64,000 bases of DNA from Roseinatronobacter monicus (GTDB taxonomy: Bacteria; Pseudomonadota; Alphaproteobacteria; Rhodobacterales; Rhodobacteraceae): positions 863,001 to 927,000 of the forward strand of contig NZ_VFPT01000001.1 of NCBI RefSeq assembly GCF_006716865.1. Direction: 5' to 3'. A program made the position numbers and the translations under genes. Below the pieces are notes generated by a model, which saw only the letters and a program-made list of their open reading frames with translations, was not told where the DNA came from and searched no databases. Positions 24,611-33,969 of the stretch are shown here, in pieces; the stretch's first letter is position 1, and every line of letters starts with the position of its first letter.

Positions 24611-26883
24611 TTCTTCTCTCCTTTCGCGGCGCGGGCCTTGGCCGCCCCTTTCAGAAGCGCGAATGCCCCGAGTGCGGCAATTATGACCACCGCAATCTCG
24701 CCGAACGTGTCCAGCGTGCGGAAGTCCACAAGGATGACATTGACGATATTGCGCCCGAAAGCCTCGGTCCAGCTTGCGGCCTCGAAGAACTCGGTCAGGC
24801 GGCGGTCAAAGGGTTGATCGACGACCAGCAGCAGCACGATTGTGGTCAGCACCCCGACTGTTGCGGCAAGAACCGCATTGGCAAGGTTGTGCTTTTGCGC
24901 GCCAGTCGGGTCCAGATTGGGCATTTTGAGGAAAGCCAGCGCCAGCAAGACTACGACCAGCAATTCAACCAGCAGCTGCGTGATGGCGACATCGGGGGCG
25001 GAATACATGATGAAGATCAGCGCCACACCAATGCCCACGACACCAAGTGCCACAAGGGCCACAATGCGCGACGATGTTTGCAACACCAGCACCGTGCCCG
25101 CAACAATCAGCGCGGCGACACCCCACTCCATGAAGCCAAGACCGGCGAAACCCAGTGTCAGCCCGCCCACATTGCGCGTCAGCAGCGTGATCAGGACCGT
25201 TGCCGCGAACACGGCGAAAGTTGCGAACATGTATTGGCGCAAAACACCGGTCTGAATGAGTTTGGTCTGACCCTTGGCCAGCGCCATGAACTTGTCCAGA
25301 AACACATCCCATCCCGCATCCAGATCAGGGCCGCGTGCCTCGATCTGCGCAAGCCTGTCGCGCAAGGCCTGATGTTTGATGTACAGCACGAAACCCAAGG
25401 CGAATGTCACAAGGCTGAGCAGAAGCGGCAGGTTGAACCCCGCCCACAACTTGACCCGCCCGCCCGTATCGGGTGCGCCCATGACTGCGGCCACCGCAGG
25501 TTCGATCAGGTAATAGGCACTCAGGCCCGGAAGCAGGCCAAAGGCCAGACCCAGAACACCCAGCACAACCGGACCAAGCAGCATCGGCCACGGCCCTTCA
25601 TGCGGGTCTTTCGGCAGTTTACCTTGGGGGCCATGGAACGGCTTATAGGCGACAATGCCCGCCACGGCGAACATCAGCGCAAACGCGATCAGCGCCATAG
25701 GCACCACGAAGATCATCAGGCGCATCTCCAACGCGCCTGCATAGGCGACCTCCTTGGCGATGAAGCCCAGAAACGGTGGTATACCCGCCATCGCCAGCCC
25801 CGCCATTGCCGCCGCGACCGCTGTGATCGGCATGGCCTTGGCCAGCCCGCCCAACAGGTTTGCATCGCGCGTGCCGGTGCCGTGGTCTATGATGCCAATG
25901 GTCAGAAACAGGCCTGCCTTATAGAGCGAATGTACCAGCAAAAAGGTCATGGCGGCTGTGATTGCATAGCCGGTGGACCCTGCAAGGAACATGACCAGCG
26001 TGCCAAGCGCCATCAGGGTTGTATAAGCAAGCGTTTGTTTCAGGTCCGTCTGACGCAGCGCCATGAAGGATGCAAATACCGCTGTGACCGCGCCAAAGAT
26101 CGACAACGTCCAGATCCAGACATCGCTGCCCGACAGCGATGGGTGCATCCGCGCCAGCAGGTAGACGCCCGCCTTTACCATCGTGGCCGAGTGCAGATAG
26201 GCCGAGACGGGCGTGGGCGCGGCCATCGCATTGGGCAACCAGAAATGAAACGGCACCTGCGCCGATTTGGTAAAAGCACCGCACAGAACAAGGATCAGAA
26301 TCAGCAGGTAAAACGGCTGCCCTTCCAGACTGCCTGCCGCATTGATCTGCGACATCTCGAACGTGCCTTGGGTGATCCCGATCATGATCAGACCGGCCAG
26401 CAGCGCCAGCCCGCCCGCCGCAGTCAGCAGCAGCGCCTGCAACGCGTTGCGCCGCGATTTCGGATCAGTGTGCGAAAACCCGATCAGCAGATAAGAGGTA
26501 AAGGTCGTCAATTCCCAGAACACGAACAGCGCGATCAGGTTATCGGCCAGCACCAGCCCCAGCATCGACAGCATGAAACTGAACAGATACAGCGCGAAGC
26601 GGTCATATTGCGGGTGGCCTGCCAGATATTTCGCGGCATAAAGCATGACCATCGCACCGATGCCGGTGATCAGCAGCGCAAACATCAGGCTGAGTCCGTC
26701 AATCCAGAATGTCAGATTGACATCAAGACTGGGAATCCACGGGATCACCCATTGCACGGGTGTGCCTGCTGCAACACCGGGCAGGTATTGCAGGAAAAAC
26801 AGGAACAACAGCGCTGTCAGGGCTGAAGTGCCGATACCGGATAGGGTTTTCCACGGGGCATTGGGGTCCGAATTTTCCGCCAT
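24607..26883 (-). CDS. mrpA: Na+/H+ antiporter subunit MrpA
   Basis: A 758-residue MrpA, the largest subunit. It combines a NuoL-like proton channel with a C-terminal MnhB-like/MrpA-specific extension (MYSAPDVAITQLLVELLVVVLLALAFLKMP). Channel motifs include FVFWELTTFTSYLLIGF, FTKSAQVPFHFWLPNAMAAPTPVSAYLHSATMVKAGVYLLARM and HSLYKAGLFLTIGIIDHGTGTRD. It is first of seven genes in the order A-B-C-D-E-F-G, the standard group 1 arrangement. The complex expels Na+ in exchange for protons and is essential for growth at high pH in alkaliphiles. The ribosome site lies just below a structured leader. Confidence 0.96.
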   Translation of the reverse strand: MAENSDPNAPWKTLSGIGTSALTALLFLFFLQYLPGVAAGTPVQWVIPWIPSLDVNLTFWIDGLSLMFALLITGIGAMVMLYAAKYLAGHPQYDRFALYLFSFMLSMLGLVLADNLIALFVFWELTTFTSYLLIGFSHTDPKSRRNALQALLLTAAGGLALLAGLIMIGITQGTFEMSQINAAGSLEGQPFYLLILILVLCGAFTKSAQVPFHFWLPNAMAAPTPVSAYLHSATMVKAGVYLLARMHPSLSGSDVWIWTLSIFGAVTAVFASFMALRQTDLKQTLAYTTLMALGTLVMFLAGSTGYAITAAMTFLLVHSLYKAGLFLTIGIIDHGTGTRDANLLGGLAKAMPITAVAAAMAGLAMAGIPPFLGFIAKEVAYAGALEMRLMIFVVPMALIAFALMFAVAGIVAYKPFHGPQGKLPKDPHEGPWPMLLGPVVLGVLGLAFGLLPGLSAYYLIEPAVAAVMGAPDTGGRVKLWAGFNLPLLLSLVTFALGFVLYIKHQALRDRLAQIEARGPDLDAGWDVFLDKFMALAKGQTKLIQTGVLRQYMFATFAVFAATVLITLLTRNVGGLTLGFAGLGFMEWGVAALIVAGTVLVLQTSSRIVALVALGVVGIGVALIFIMYSAPDVAITQLLVELLVVVLLALAFLKMPNLDPTGAQKHNLANAVLAATVGVLTTIVLLLVVDQPFDRRLTEFFEAASWTEAFGRNIVNVILVDFRTLDTFGEIAVVIIAALGAFALLKGAAKARAAKGEKK

Positions 26884-26903
26884 CTTTGGGGTCGGGCTCC
26901 TTT

Positions 26904-26967
26904 GGTTGAACGTCCTCGGGCGGCGTCGCGGCTACCCGTTACCTTTATCTTTTGGGCGCTTTTTCCC
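26904..26967 (-). promoter_or_regulatory. Structured mrpA leader, candidate ion-responsive RNA element
   Basis: On the minus strand, immediately upstream of the AAGGAG ribosome site of mrpA (26897-26903), the sequence folds into two nested elements. One is the hairpin TGGGAAAAAGCGCCCA (26952-26967). The other runs from GGTAACGGG to CGTTCAACC (26943 to 26904), with AACG/CGTT and GGG/CCC stems, a conserved-looking internal loop GCCGCGACGCCG and a 3' bulge GAGGA. Its position next to the ribosome site suggests translational control. I cannot assign it to a named class from memory. Confidence 0.45.
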
Positions 26968-27199
26968 ATCTTGGAACAAAATTCACAATTGGAATCGACA
27001 GGTTTTTTCCTAAAATCGGCACGTTCATCGCCGGAGTGGTTGCCTAAGGGGCAGTTGCGCCGCATAACTGCGCTGGTTGTCAGAACACATTGTTTCTTTC
27101 GGAGATGGACCTCGCGGGGTTTGGAGCGACTTTTCGTATGCACACAAGGTTCGTAATCCAAGAGACAATGCAACCGTCCGTGAACCGCGTTGCGCCGGG

Positions 27200-27538
27200 A
27201 TGAGTGGGCAACGCATTGATGCCATGATCGAGATATCTGCGCAGGCCATTTGTGACCCCGCGCAGCCATTGGAAATGCTGCCGCACAGGCTGGCTGAACA
27301 ATGGCCCGAAGCGCCAGCGTTGGAGCTGACTGTGGCGCTCGCCTCTGCCGCCGATGCTGTGCAGGCGGTGTTCGATGACGCGGGGCAAAGCGGCCGACGT
27401 GCGCAGCGTGTCTGGCGACAGGCGGCGATGGTGGCGGCGGATTTGCATTATCTGGCGCTGAGCGGTGCAAACGCTGCAACAGCTGGCGATCTGCTGGCGT
27501 TCTGGCGCAGTGAATATGACATGAAGGACACATCATGA
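27200..27538 (+). CDS. Small hypothetical protein coupled to the P1 peptidase gene
   Basis: A 112-residue helical protein that I do not recognise. It contains IDAMIEISAQAICDPAQPLEMLPHRLAEQW, an Ala-rich middle (LTVALASAADAVQAVFDDAG) and VWRQAAMVAADLHYLALSG. Its stop overlaps the next start (ATGA at 27535), which indicates translational coupling and supports it being a real gene. The start is uncertain: the ATG at 27200 or 27221 is plausible, while the longer frame from 27077 overlaps the mrp promoter region and lacks coding character. Confidence 0.6.
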   Translation: MSGQRIDAMIEISAQAICDPAQPLEMLPHRLAEQWPEAPALELTVALASAADAVQAVFDDAGQSGRRAQRVWRQAAMVAADLHYLALSGANAATAGDLLAFWRSEYDMKDTS

Positions 27539-28515
27539 GTGCGGGACCGGGGCCGCGAAATACGATTACCGATGTCGCAGGGCTGCGCGTGGGCAACGCA
27601 CAGGATACGGCACTGCGCAGCGGCGTCACGGTGCTTTGTGCCGATCAGCCCTTTTGCACAGGGGTGCATGTCATGGGCGGCGCGCCCGGCACGCGTGAGA
27701 CGGAAGCCCTTGCACCCGACCGGCTGGTGCAGGAGGTGGACGCGCTTGTCCTGTCCGGCGGATCGGCGTTCGGGTTGGATGCGGCCTCTGGTGTGATGGA
27801 GGGGTTGCGCGCGATGGGGCGCGGGTTTGCGGTTGGCGGCTTGCGCGTGCCCATCGTGCCTGCGGCGATCCTGTTTGATCTGGCCAATGGCGGGGCCAAG
27901 GACTGGGCGCAAAACCCCTATGCCGAATTGGGGCGCAACGCTTTGAACGGGGCCGCGCCTGATTTCGCCCTTGGCAGTGCGGGTGCAGGTTACGGCGCAA
28001 CGACGGCGCGGCTTAAAGGCGGGCTTGGGTCTGCGTCCTGGGTGCTGGACTGCGGCATATGCGTGGGCGCTTTGGTGGCGGTCAATCCGGTGGGATGCGT
28101 GACAATGGGGCAGGGGCCGCATTTTTGGGCAGCCCCGTTCGAGCATGACGCAGAGTTCGGAGCCTTGGGCATGGGCCGTGCCGAAGGGGTGCCGCTGACG
28201 AAACTGGCGCGAGAGGCCACGACCATCGCCATTGTTGCGACCGATGCCGCATTAGATCAGACGCAACTGACGCGTATGGCGATTGCTGCCCATGACGGGA
28301 TCGCGCGCGCCATCGTGCCGTCGCACACGCCGTTTGACGGCGATCTGGTATTTGCTATCTCGACCGGGACCAAACCTGTCGCTGGGGCGGCGCTGCTGAA
28401 TATCGGACATGCTGCGGCAACCTGCCTGACCCGCGCCATTGCGCGCGGGGTATATCTGGCTGACAGTCACACCGGCGACCTGCTGCCAAGCTGGCAATCG
28501 CTATATGCGCGCTGA
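27535..28515 (+). CDS. P1 family (S58/DmpA-NylC type) peptidase
   Basis: A 326-residue N-terminal-nucleophile hydrolase of the DmpA/NylC superfamily. Typical segments are [14 protein letters not shown] at the start, [28 protein letters not shown], the NGG motif near residue 120, [27 protein letters not shown], and near residue 225 [14 protein letters not shown]. The Thr of this last segment is the likely autoprocessing site and N-terminal nucleophile of the beta chain, by analogy with NylC (inference). Known relatives are aminopeptidases or amidases acting on N-terminal D-amino acids, beta-peptides or nylon oligomers. The substrate is unknown. Confidence 0.88.
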   Translation: MSAGPGPRNTITDVAGLRVGNAQDTALRSGVTVLCADQPFCTGVHVMGGAPGTRETEALAPDRLVQEVDALVLSGGSAFGLDAASGVMEGLRAMGRGFAVGGLRVPIVPAAILFDLANGGAKDWAQNPYAELGRNALNGAAPDFALGSAGAGYGATTARLKGGLGSASWVLDCGICVGALVAVNPVGCVTMGQGPHFWAAPFEHDAEFGALGMGRAEGVPLTKLAREATTIAIVATDAALDQTQLTRMAIAAHDGIARAIVPSHTPFDGDLVFAISTGTKPVAGAALLNIGHAAATCLTRAIARGVYLADSHTGDLLPSWQSLYAR

Positions 28516-28532
28516 CCAGCGCTTAGAAAAAA

Positions 28533-28556
28533 GGCAGCCCGCAAGGGCTGCCTTTT
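28533..28556. terminator. Bidirectional intrinsic terminator
   Basis: GGCAGCCC and GGGCTGCC form a perfect 8-bp stem with a GCAA loop, flanked by an A-run on the left and TTTT on the right. It sits between the convergent peptidase and etfA genes and can serve both strands. Confidence 0.92.
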
Positions 28557-28576
28557 GATCTTTCGAGAGTAGAGCC

Positions 28577-29503
28577 TCAGAGCTTCTCGGTCAGTTCCGG
28601 CACCAGCGTGAACAGGTCGCCCACCAGACCGTAATCGGCCACTTGGAAAATAGGCGCTTCCTCGTCCTTGTTGATGGCGACGATGATCTTGCTGTCTTTC
28701 ATGCCCGCCAGATGCTGGATCGCGCCCGAAATGCCCACGGCAATATACAGGTCTGGTGCAACGACCTTGCCGGTCTGGCCCACTTGCCAGTCATTCGGTG
28801 CATAGCCCGAATCGACCGCCGCGCGGGATGCGCCCACCGCGGCGCCCAGCTTGTCGGCCAGCCCCTCGATGATCTTGAAATCATCTTCAGAGCCGACACC
28901 ACGCCCGCCGGACACCACAACTTTGGCCGATGTCAGGTCGGGCCGGTCACTTGCGGCGACCTTGTCTTCGACCCAGTCAGACAGGCCGGGATTGGCGGCA
29001 GCACTTATATTCTCGACCGGAGCAGACCCGCCTTGGCCCGCCCCTTCAAAGCTGGAGGTGCGGAAAGAAATGACCTTGGTCGCATCCGAGGATTTGACTG
29101 TCTGGACCGCATTGCCCGCATAGATCGGGCGCTCGAATGTGTCGGCATCGACGACGCCCGACACATCTGACAGGATCATCACATCCAGCAACGCGGCGAC
29201 GCGCGGCAGGATGTTTTTTGCATCCGTTGTGGCAGGGGCCACGATATGGCTGTAATCGCCCGCAATCGACACAATCAGCGCCGCTGTGGGTTCGGCCAGC
29301 CGGTGCGATAGGGACGCATCCTCGGCGCACAGAACCTTGGCGACACCTTCAATCTTGGCCGCCTCTGCTGCTGCCGCAGCGGCCGAGCTGCCCGCGCAAA
29401 GCACTGTCACATCGCCCAACGCTTTTGCAGCTGTCACCGCTTTCGAGGTGGCATCGACATTCAATGTGCCATCCGTGACTTCTGCCAGAAGAAGAACCGC
29501 CAT
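28577..29503 (-). CDS. etfA: Electron transfer flavoprotein alpha subunit
   Basis: A 308-residue ETF alpha chain. The C-terminal FAD domain shows [56 protein letters not shown] and [25 protein letters not shown], all diagnostic. With EtfB it carries electrons from acyl-CoA dehydrogenases to ETF-ubiquinone oxidoreductase. Its ATG overlaps the etfB stop by one base (TGATG). Confidence 0.97.
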   Translation of the reverse strand: MAVLLLAEVTDGTLNVDATSKAVTAAKALGDVTVLCAGSSAAAAAAEAAKIEGVAKVLCAEDASLSHRLAEPTAALIVSIAGDYSHIVAPATTDAKNILPRVAALLDVMILSDVSGVVDADTFERPIYAGNAVQTVKSSDATKVISFRTSSFEGAGQGGSAPVENISAAANPGLSDWVEDKVAASDRPDLTSAKVVVSGGRGVGSEDDFKIIEGLADKLGAAVGASRAAVDSGYAPNDWQVGQTGKVVAPDLYIAVGISGAIQHLAGMKDSKIIVAINKDEEAPIFQVADYGLVGDLFTLVPELTEKL

Positions 29504-30264
29504 CAGATCACCCCCGCTTCGTCTTTGAGTTTTGCCACCAGTTCATCGACGGAGGCCACTTTGACACCCGCAGCCCGCGACGCAGGCTCGGTCGTCTTGA
29601 CCACGCTCAATCTTGGGCTGACATCTACGCCGTAATCGGCGGGTGTCTTTTCGTCGAGCTGCTTCTTTTTTGCCTTCATGATATTAGGCAGAGACGCATA
29701 GCGCGGCTCATTCAGGCGCAGATCGACGCTGATAATTGCAGGCATCTTGACCTTGATGGTTTGCAGACCGCCATCGACTTCGCGTGTGACAATGGCATGC
29801 TCGCCTTCGACCTTGACCTCAGAGGCGAAAGTCGCCTGCGCCCAGCCGGTCAATGCGCCCAGCATCTGGCCGGTGGCATTCATGTCATTGTCGATGGCCT
29901 GTTTGCCACACAGAACAAGACCGGGCTGTTCTTCGTCGATCGCGGCTTTCAGCAGTTTTGCAACGGCCAGCGGCTCGATATCGGTGTGCACATCATCGGT
30001 GGCCACAATCAGGATGGCGCGGTCAGCGCCCATCGCAAGGGCTGTGCGCAAGGTTTCCTGCGCCTGTTTGACGCCAATCGACACAGCCACGATTTCCGTC
30101 GCAACACCGGCCTCTTTCAGGCGAATGGCCTCTTCAACGGCGATTTCATCAAACGGATTCATCGACATTTTCACATTCGCCAGATCGACCCCGCTGCCAT
30201 CCGCTTTGACGCGGACTTTCACGTTATAATCGATCACGCGCTTGACTGGCACCAGCACTTTCAT
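29503..30264 (-). CDS. etfB: Electron transfer flavoprotein beta subunit
   Basis: A 253-residue ETF beta chain starting at the ATG at 30264 ([23 protein letters not shown]). The signature [28 protein letters not shown] is the AMP-binding ETF-beta motif, and [29 protein letters not shown] follows. The longer open frame upstream is not family-like. It sits between the cobalamin adenosyltransferase gene and etfA, all in one direction, an arrangement usual for Rhodobacteraceae. Confidence 0.97.
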   Translation of the reverse strand: MKVLVPVKRVIDYNVKVRVKADGSGVDLANVKMSMNPFDEIAVEEAIRLKEAGVATEIVAVSIGVKQAQETLRTALAMGADRAILIVATDDVHTDIEPLAVAKLLKAAIDEEQPGLVLCGKQAIDNDMNATGQMLGALTGWAQATFASEVKVEGEHAIVTREVDGGLQTIKVKMPAIISVDLRLNEPRYASLPNIMKAKKKQLDEKTPADYGVDVSPRLSVVKTTEPASRAAGVKVASVDELVAKLKDEAGVI

Positions 30265-30383
30265 CAGCGTGTATCTCCCTAAGCTTGATTTCTGACATGT
30301 TTGTAGCGGGGTGCCCTCTTGGAAAACAGTGCAAAATCGACGCATCTGTCCACAGCGACGCCGCGTTTTGGTGGCTTTGGGCG

Positions 30384-30956
30384 CTAACGGTTCGCGCCGG
30401 GAACCCAGAGAATGTCGTCAACCCCGTCATTATTGGCAATGCGTCCTGCCACAAAGAACCAGTCTGACAGGCGGTTCAGATATTTCACGGCTGATTCGTT
30501 GACCGACTCCATAGCTGACAGCGACACGGTTTCACGCTCGGCGCGGCGTGCGACGGTACGGCAGACATGCAGATGTGCCGCCAACGCAGAACCGCCGGGC
30601 AGAATGAAACTGCGCAGAGGTTTCAGCTGAGCATTCATCACGTCAATCTCTGCTTCCAACCGGTCAACCTGCGACGGGACCATACGCAGCGGGGTATATT
30701 CCGCTTCGGTATCGCGTTCCATATCGGGGCGACACAGATCGGCCCCCAGATCGAACAGGTCGTTTTGAATGCGCGATAATGCAGCGACCGTGTCGCCACT
30801 GGCATGTAACCGCGCGACACCGATAAAGGCATTCAGTTCATCCACCGTGCCATAGGCGGTGACGCGCTGCGCATGTTTGGCCACGCGGTTTCCATTTCCA
30901 AGCGCGGTTTCACCGGCATCGCCTGTCCGGGTATAGATTTTGTTCAGCACAACCAT
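30384..30956 (-). CDS. Cob(I)alamin adenosyltransferase, PduO type
   Basis: A 190-residue ATP:cob(I)alamin adenosyltransferase. The N-terminal ATP motif [27 protein letters not shown] is clear, as are [23 protein letters not shown] and the C-terminal [16 protein letters not shown]...[16 protein letters not shown]. It makes adenosylcobalamin, the cofactor of methylmalonyl-CoA mutase. I start at the ATG at 30956 (MVVLNKIYT), one base after the stop of the HIG1 gene. The propionate gene prpE 3 kb away fits a B12-dependent propionyl-CoA route. Confidence 0.93.
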   Translation of the reverse strand: MVVLNKIYTRTGDAGETALGNGNRVAKHAQRVTAYGTVDELNAFIGVARLHASGDTVAALSRIQNDLFDLGADLCRPDMERDTEAEYTPLRMVPSQVDRLEAEIDVMNAQLKPLRSFILPGGSALAAHLHVCRTVARRAERETVSLSAMESVNESAVKYLNRLSDWFFVAGRIANNDGVDDILWVPGANR

Positions 30957-30957
30957 T

Positions 30958-31164
30958 TCAGGCTCCTTTAGATCGGAAATAGACAAAAATCATAATCATC
31001 ACGACCGCGCCGAACTGGGCATAAATGCGCCAGCGCATCATGCGGTTGCCATGTTTGCGATTAAACTCTCCGCCACGGGCGAAACCGCCAATGCCGACAG
31101 CCAGCACGATCAGCACCACAAGCGAGGCTGCGGCAGCAAGCAAAAACAGGGGGTCTGACAGCAT
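30958..31164 (-). CDS. HIG1-domain twin transmembrane protein
   Basis: A 68-residue protein with two transmembrane helices: FLLAAAASLVVLIVLAVGIGGFA and a second around YAQFGAVVMIMIFVYF, joined by RGGEFNRKHGNRMMRWR. The R-x-x-x-x-R-M-R loop is the HIG_1_N (hypoxia-induced) family hallmark. The ATG at 31164 has an AGGAACG ribosome site. It is upstream of and next to the adenosyltransferase gene. HIG1 proteins in mitochondria assist respiratory complex assembly; the bacterial role is unknown. Confidence 0.85.
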   Translation of the reverse strand: MLSDPLFLLAAAASLVVLIVLAVGIGGFARGGEFNRKHGNRMMRWRIYAQFGAVVMIMIFVYFRSKGA

Positions 31165-31249
31165 GAGGCGTTCCTTTCCTCCGTGGTTTGCGGGTGCGCT
31201 GCAATCTAGCGAGGTTGCGCGTGATTGCGACCCCAAATGTGACGCAAGT

Positions 31250-32104
31250 TCATAATCTGCCCAGAATCCAGTCAAGGGCACGCGTCGGCAAGACCCGCCG
31301 GATAGTTCCCAACAGGCGCGTGGGGGTGGTGACATAGTAGCGCGGCTTGGGGCGTTTTGCTTCCAGTGCGTGAATCAGGCGGCGGGTAACTGCCTGCGGT
31401 GGCAGCTCGAAAAAATCGGGATCGCGCTTGTCATATAGCCGCGTCAGCAGGCTGTCGCGGTATTGATCGGCGCGGGGGCTGTTTTCCCAGTCGATCCATG
31501 CCTCGAAATGCGGGATCGAGTTTTCGCGGATGCGCGAGGTGATCGGCCCCGGCTCTATCAGGCAGATATGGATGCCAGTGCCCGCCATTTCCAGCCGCAG
31601 CACATCTGTCAGCCCTTCCAGCGCAAATTTCGTCGCCACATACGCCCCGCGCCATTTCAGCGCCGCGAGCCCCAGCACAGACGAGTTCTGCACAATGCGG
31701 CCATGCCCTTGCGCCCGCATCACCGGCAAAACCTGCCGCGTCAATTCGTGCCAACCGAAAAAATTGGCCTCGAACAGGGCGCGCAGGGCATCGGTGGGCA
31801 GGTCTTCGGTGGCACCGGGAATGGCGTATGCGCCGTTGTTGAACACTGCATCCATTCTGCCACCTGTGCACTCCAGCACATGCGCAACCGCAGAATGGAT
31901 CGAGGGGGTATCGGTGTAATCCAGCACCACAGTTTCAAGCCCCTCGCTGCGCAACCGCGCGCAATCGCTTTCGGACCGGCAGGATGCGAACACGCGCCAG
32001 CCGCGCGCATGTAGCGCATGCGCCGCATGATAGCCGATCCCGGAGGAGCAGCCTGTGATCAGAATGCTGCGCGCAAGATCAGGATTCAGGTTTTGTCCAG
32101 ACAT
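31250..32104 (-). CDS. Short-chain dehydrogenase/reductase
   Basis: A 284-residue SDR of the classical type. Cofactor motif ILITGCSSGIGYHAAHAL, then VVLDYTDT, the NNG motif AVFNNGAYAIPG, active-site Ser in VQNSSVLGLAALKWRGAYVATKFALEGL with the YxxxK pair (Y-V-A-T-K), and IEPGPITS. The C-terminal tail carries YYVTTPTRLLGTIRRVLPTRALDWIL, typical of SDRs acting on lipophilic substrates. The start at 32104 overlaps the end of the regulator gene by 26 bp. The substrate cannot be read from the sequence. Confidence 0.88.
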   Translation of the reverse strand: MSGQNLNPDLARSILITGCSSGIGYHAAHALHARGWRVFASCRSESDCARLRSEGLETVVLDYTDTPSIHSAVAHVLECTGGRMDAVFNNGAYAIPGATEDLPTDALRALFEANFFGWHELTRQVLPVMRAQGHGRIVQNSSVLGLAALKWRGAYVATKFALEGLTDVLRLEMAGTGIHICLIEPGPITSRIRENSIPHFEAWIDWENSPRADQYRDSLLTRLYDKRDPDFFELPPQAVTRRLIHALEAKRPKPRYYVTTPTRLLGTIRRVLPTRALDWILGRL

Positions 32105-33473
32105 CGCGTTTGCGGTAAATGGTCGAGGGGGCGATGTCCAGTTCGCGCGCGGCCTGCGGGATTGATCCGCCATGCCGTTCAATCGCTGCCATGACCGCGC
32201 GTTGCTCGATCTCGGCCATTGTCAGCCCCTTTGTCGCCGCTTCCAGCCCAACAATCTCGGTATTGCGCTGCGCTGCGCCGTCGAATGTTTGCGGGCTGTT
32301 TGTCATGTCTTCGGGCAGCATCGCACTGACCAGTTCTGGCCCCGGATACAGCACAACGGCATGGCGCAGAACATTGATCAATTCACGTAAATTGCCATGC
32401 CATTGGTGTTTGCGCATAATCCGTGCCGCATCGTCTGAAACAGAGGTGAAGGTCTTGCCTTCCTGCTTGGCGATCCGGCTTAGGAAGCCTTGCGCCAGCC
32501 GTGTGATATCGTCACCACGCTGGCGCAGGGGCGGCACACTCAGAGGGATGACGAACAGGCGGTAATACAAATCCTCGCTCAGGCGGCCTGCACGCATTTC
32601 GGTGTTGGGATGCGCGCGCGCGCAGCAGATCAGGCGCATGTCGACCGGCACGGGTGCGCCACCGGCCGTTGGAATGCGGCTTCCGGTTTGCAGGGTTGCG
32701 ACAAGCCGTGCCTGTAGGTCAGGACTCATGTCTTGCGGGTTTTCCAGCAGCAATGTGCCGCCATTTGCCCTTTGGATTGCCCCTGCTGTGTCGGGCTGGC
32801 TGCTGGTGCCGAACAACTCCTCCTCAAGCGCGGCACTTTCCAGAGCAGAGCAATTGACACTTACAATGGACTTCTCTGCGCGCGCGGATTGCTTGTGCAC
32901 CATACGGGCAATGGTTTTCTTTCCGGTCCCCCTCTCGCCGAGGATGAAAACCGGTGCCATAGATTTTGCGACGGCGCTGATTTTGTTTTGCAACTGTCGC
33001 ATTGCATCCGACCCGCCCATGAAATCTGCGAGCGGCAGATCATAGGGCGTGTGTTGCAGCGCCTTTGCCGCGCCAGTCTGGGCGCGATATTCGGACAAGG
33101 CATTGGCAACGGCCCCGACCAGGCGCATGTCGCCCAGCGGCTTTACAAGAAAGTCATGGGCCCCTTTGCGGGTTGCGTCCAGCGCCTTGTCGATCGACCC
33201 GTTTGCCGTGATGACGATGACGCGTGTTCCGGGCTGCTGCGCCATCATTTTGCGCATGATGGTCATGCCATCCATATCTGGCAACATCAGGTCCAGCAGG
33301 ACCACACCGGGCCGGTATTCGTCGAACTTGGCCAATGCCTCGGCCCCGTTTGACGCACATATCGCGGGGTAACCTGCCTTTTTCAAAACGGCATGGTAGA
33401 GCATCTGCAAAGAGGGTGTATCTTCGACCAGCAGCAACTTTATCGGGAATGTCGGTTGGGGGGCAGTCGTCAT
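32079..33473 (-). CDS. NtrC-like response regulator with degenerate AAA+ domain
   Basis: A 464-residue protein with receiver (1-125), AAA+ (about 150-380) and Fis-type HTH (about 430-464) domains. The receiver is orthodox, with phospho-acceptor Asp61 in VVLLDLMLPDMDGM and Lys111 in FLVKP. Walker A is GERGTGKKT at 179-187. After ELFG (219-222) the sequence runs TSSQPDTAGAIQRANGG, so the GAFTGA loop that contacts sigma-54 is absent. Walker B reads LLLENPQDM, with Glu-Asn in place of the Asp-Glu pair. The Fis HTH (GGSIPQAARELDIAPSTIYRKRD) is intact. It overlaps the HPt gene by 4 bp. I infer a sigma-54-independent DNA-binding regulator. Confidence 0.88.
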   Translation of the reverse strand: MTTAPQPTFPIKLLLVEDTPSLQMLYHAVLKKAGYPAICASNGAEALAKFDEYRPGVVLLDLMLPDMDGMTIMRKMMAQQPGTRVIVITANGSIDKALDATRKGAHDFLVKPLGDMRLVGAVANALSEYRAQTGAAKALQHTPYDLPLADFMGGSDAMRQLQNKISAVAKSMAPVFILGERGTGKKTIARMVHKQSARAEKSIVSVNCSALESAALEEELFGTSSQPDTAGAIQRANGGTLLLENPQDMSPDLQARLVATLQTGSRIPTAGGAPVPVDMRLICCARAHPNTEMRAGRLSEDLYYRLFVIPLSVPPLRQRGDDITRLAQGFLSRIAKQEGKTFTSVSDDAARIMRKHQWHGNLRELINVLRHAVVLYPGPELVSAMLPEDMTNSPQTFDGAAQRNTEIVGLEAATKGLTMAEIEQRAVMAAIERHGGSIPQAARELDIAPSTIYRKRDVWTKPES

Positions 33474-33829
33474 GACAGTCCCGCCGAATGCGCCGAAATC
33501 CGGTCGCTAAGTGCTGCACACATCGTCAGGATATCAGCGTGTCTGTCGATAACATCTTGCAGGCTGCCCATGTCGCAATACGCCTCGGCCTCGGCGCAGA
33601 GTTTGACCAGAGGGGCCGCCCCGATTGTCAGGGAAATGCCGCGCAACTCGTGCAAGACACGCCGGGACTGTTCAAGACCTTTCCGTTGATCACTTGCGGC
33701 AAGGGTCATGCTTTGGGATAGCTGTGCTTGGCAGCGCTGGATGTCGGCCAGGAAATGATCTCTCAACTCGGCACCACCAAGCGACAAGAGCTCGTCCAGT
33801 CGTGTCTCTTCATATAACTGCGCGATCAT
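33470..33829 (-). CDS. Histidine phosphotransfer (HPt) protein
   Basis: A 119-residue helical HPt domain protein. The phospho-acceptor motif is RVLHELRGISLTIGA with His60 (usual form H-x-L-K-G-S/A-x-x-x-G-A). It contains no kinase or receiver domain, so it is a stand-alone relay protein. Its overlap with the NtrC-like regulator gene (4 bp) makes that regulator the likely phosphate partner, as in LuxU-LuxO. No histidine kinase is encoded nearby, so the input kinase is elsewhere in the genome. Confidence 0.85.
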   Translation of the reverse strand: MIAQLYEETRLDELLSLGGAELRDHFLADIQRCQAQLSQSMTLAASDQRKGLEQSRRVLHELRGISLTIGAAPLVKLCAEAEAYCDMGSLQDVIDRHADILTMCAALSDRISAHSAGLS

Positions 33830-33969
33830 GGTGGCCTTCGCGGTAACTGGAAACTAGAACACTAAGAGGTTGTGTTTAATAGAAGTCTATTCAATCTCTA
33901 TGAGAGTATATTACCCTGAAAAGAATGCCAACCACAACACCGCTTTCAGAATTTCAGTATTCCGCGTGC

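Noticed and set aside
24814..26826. Long 670-codon open frame antisense to mrpA
   Set aside because: Product is dominated by Gln/His/Arg/Asp with no domain, and mirrors the codon bias of mrpA on the other strand; a GC-rich shadow frame.
22325..26883. mrpA/mrpD read as complex I or hydrogenase subunits
   Set aside because: The complete A-G order with MrpE/F/G, which have no complex I role in this form, identifies Mrp.
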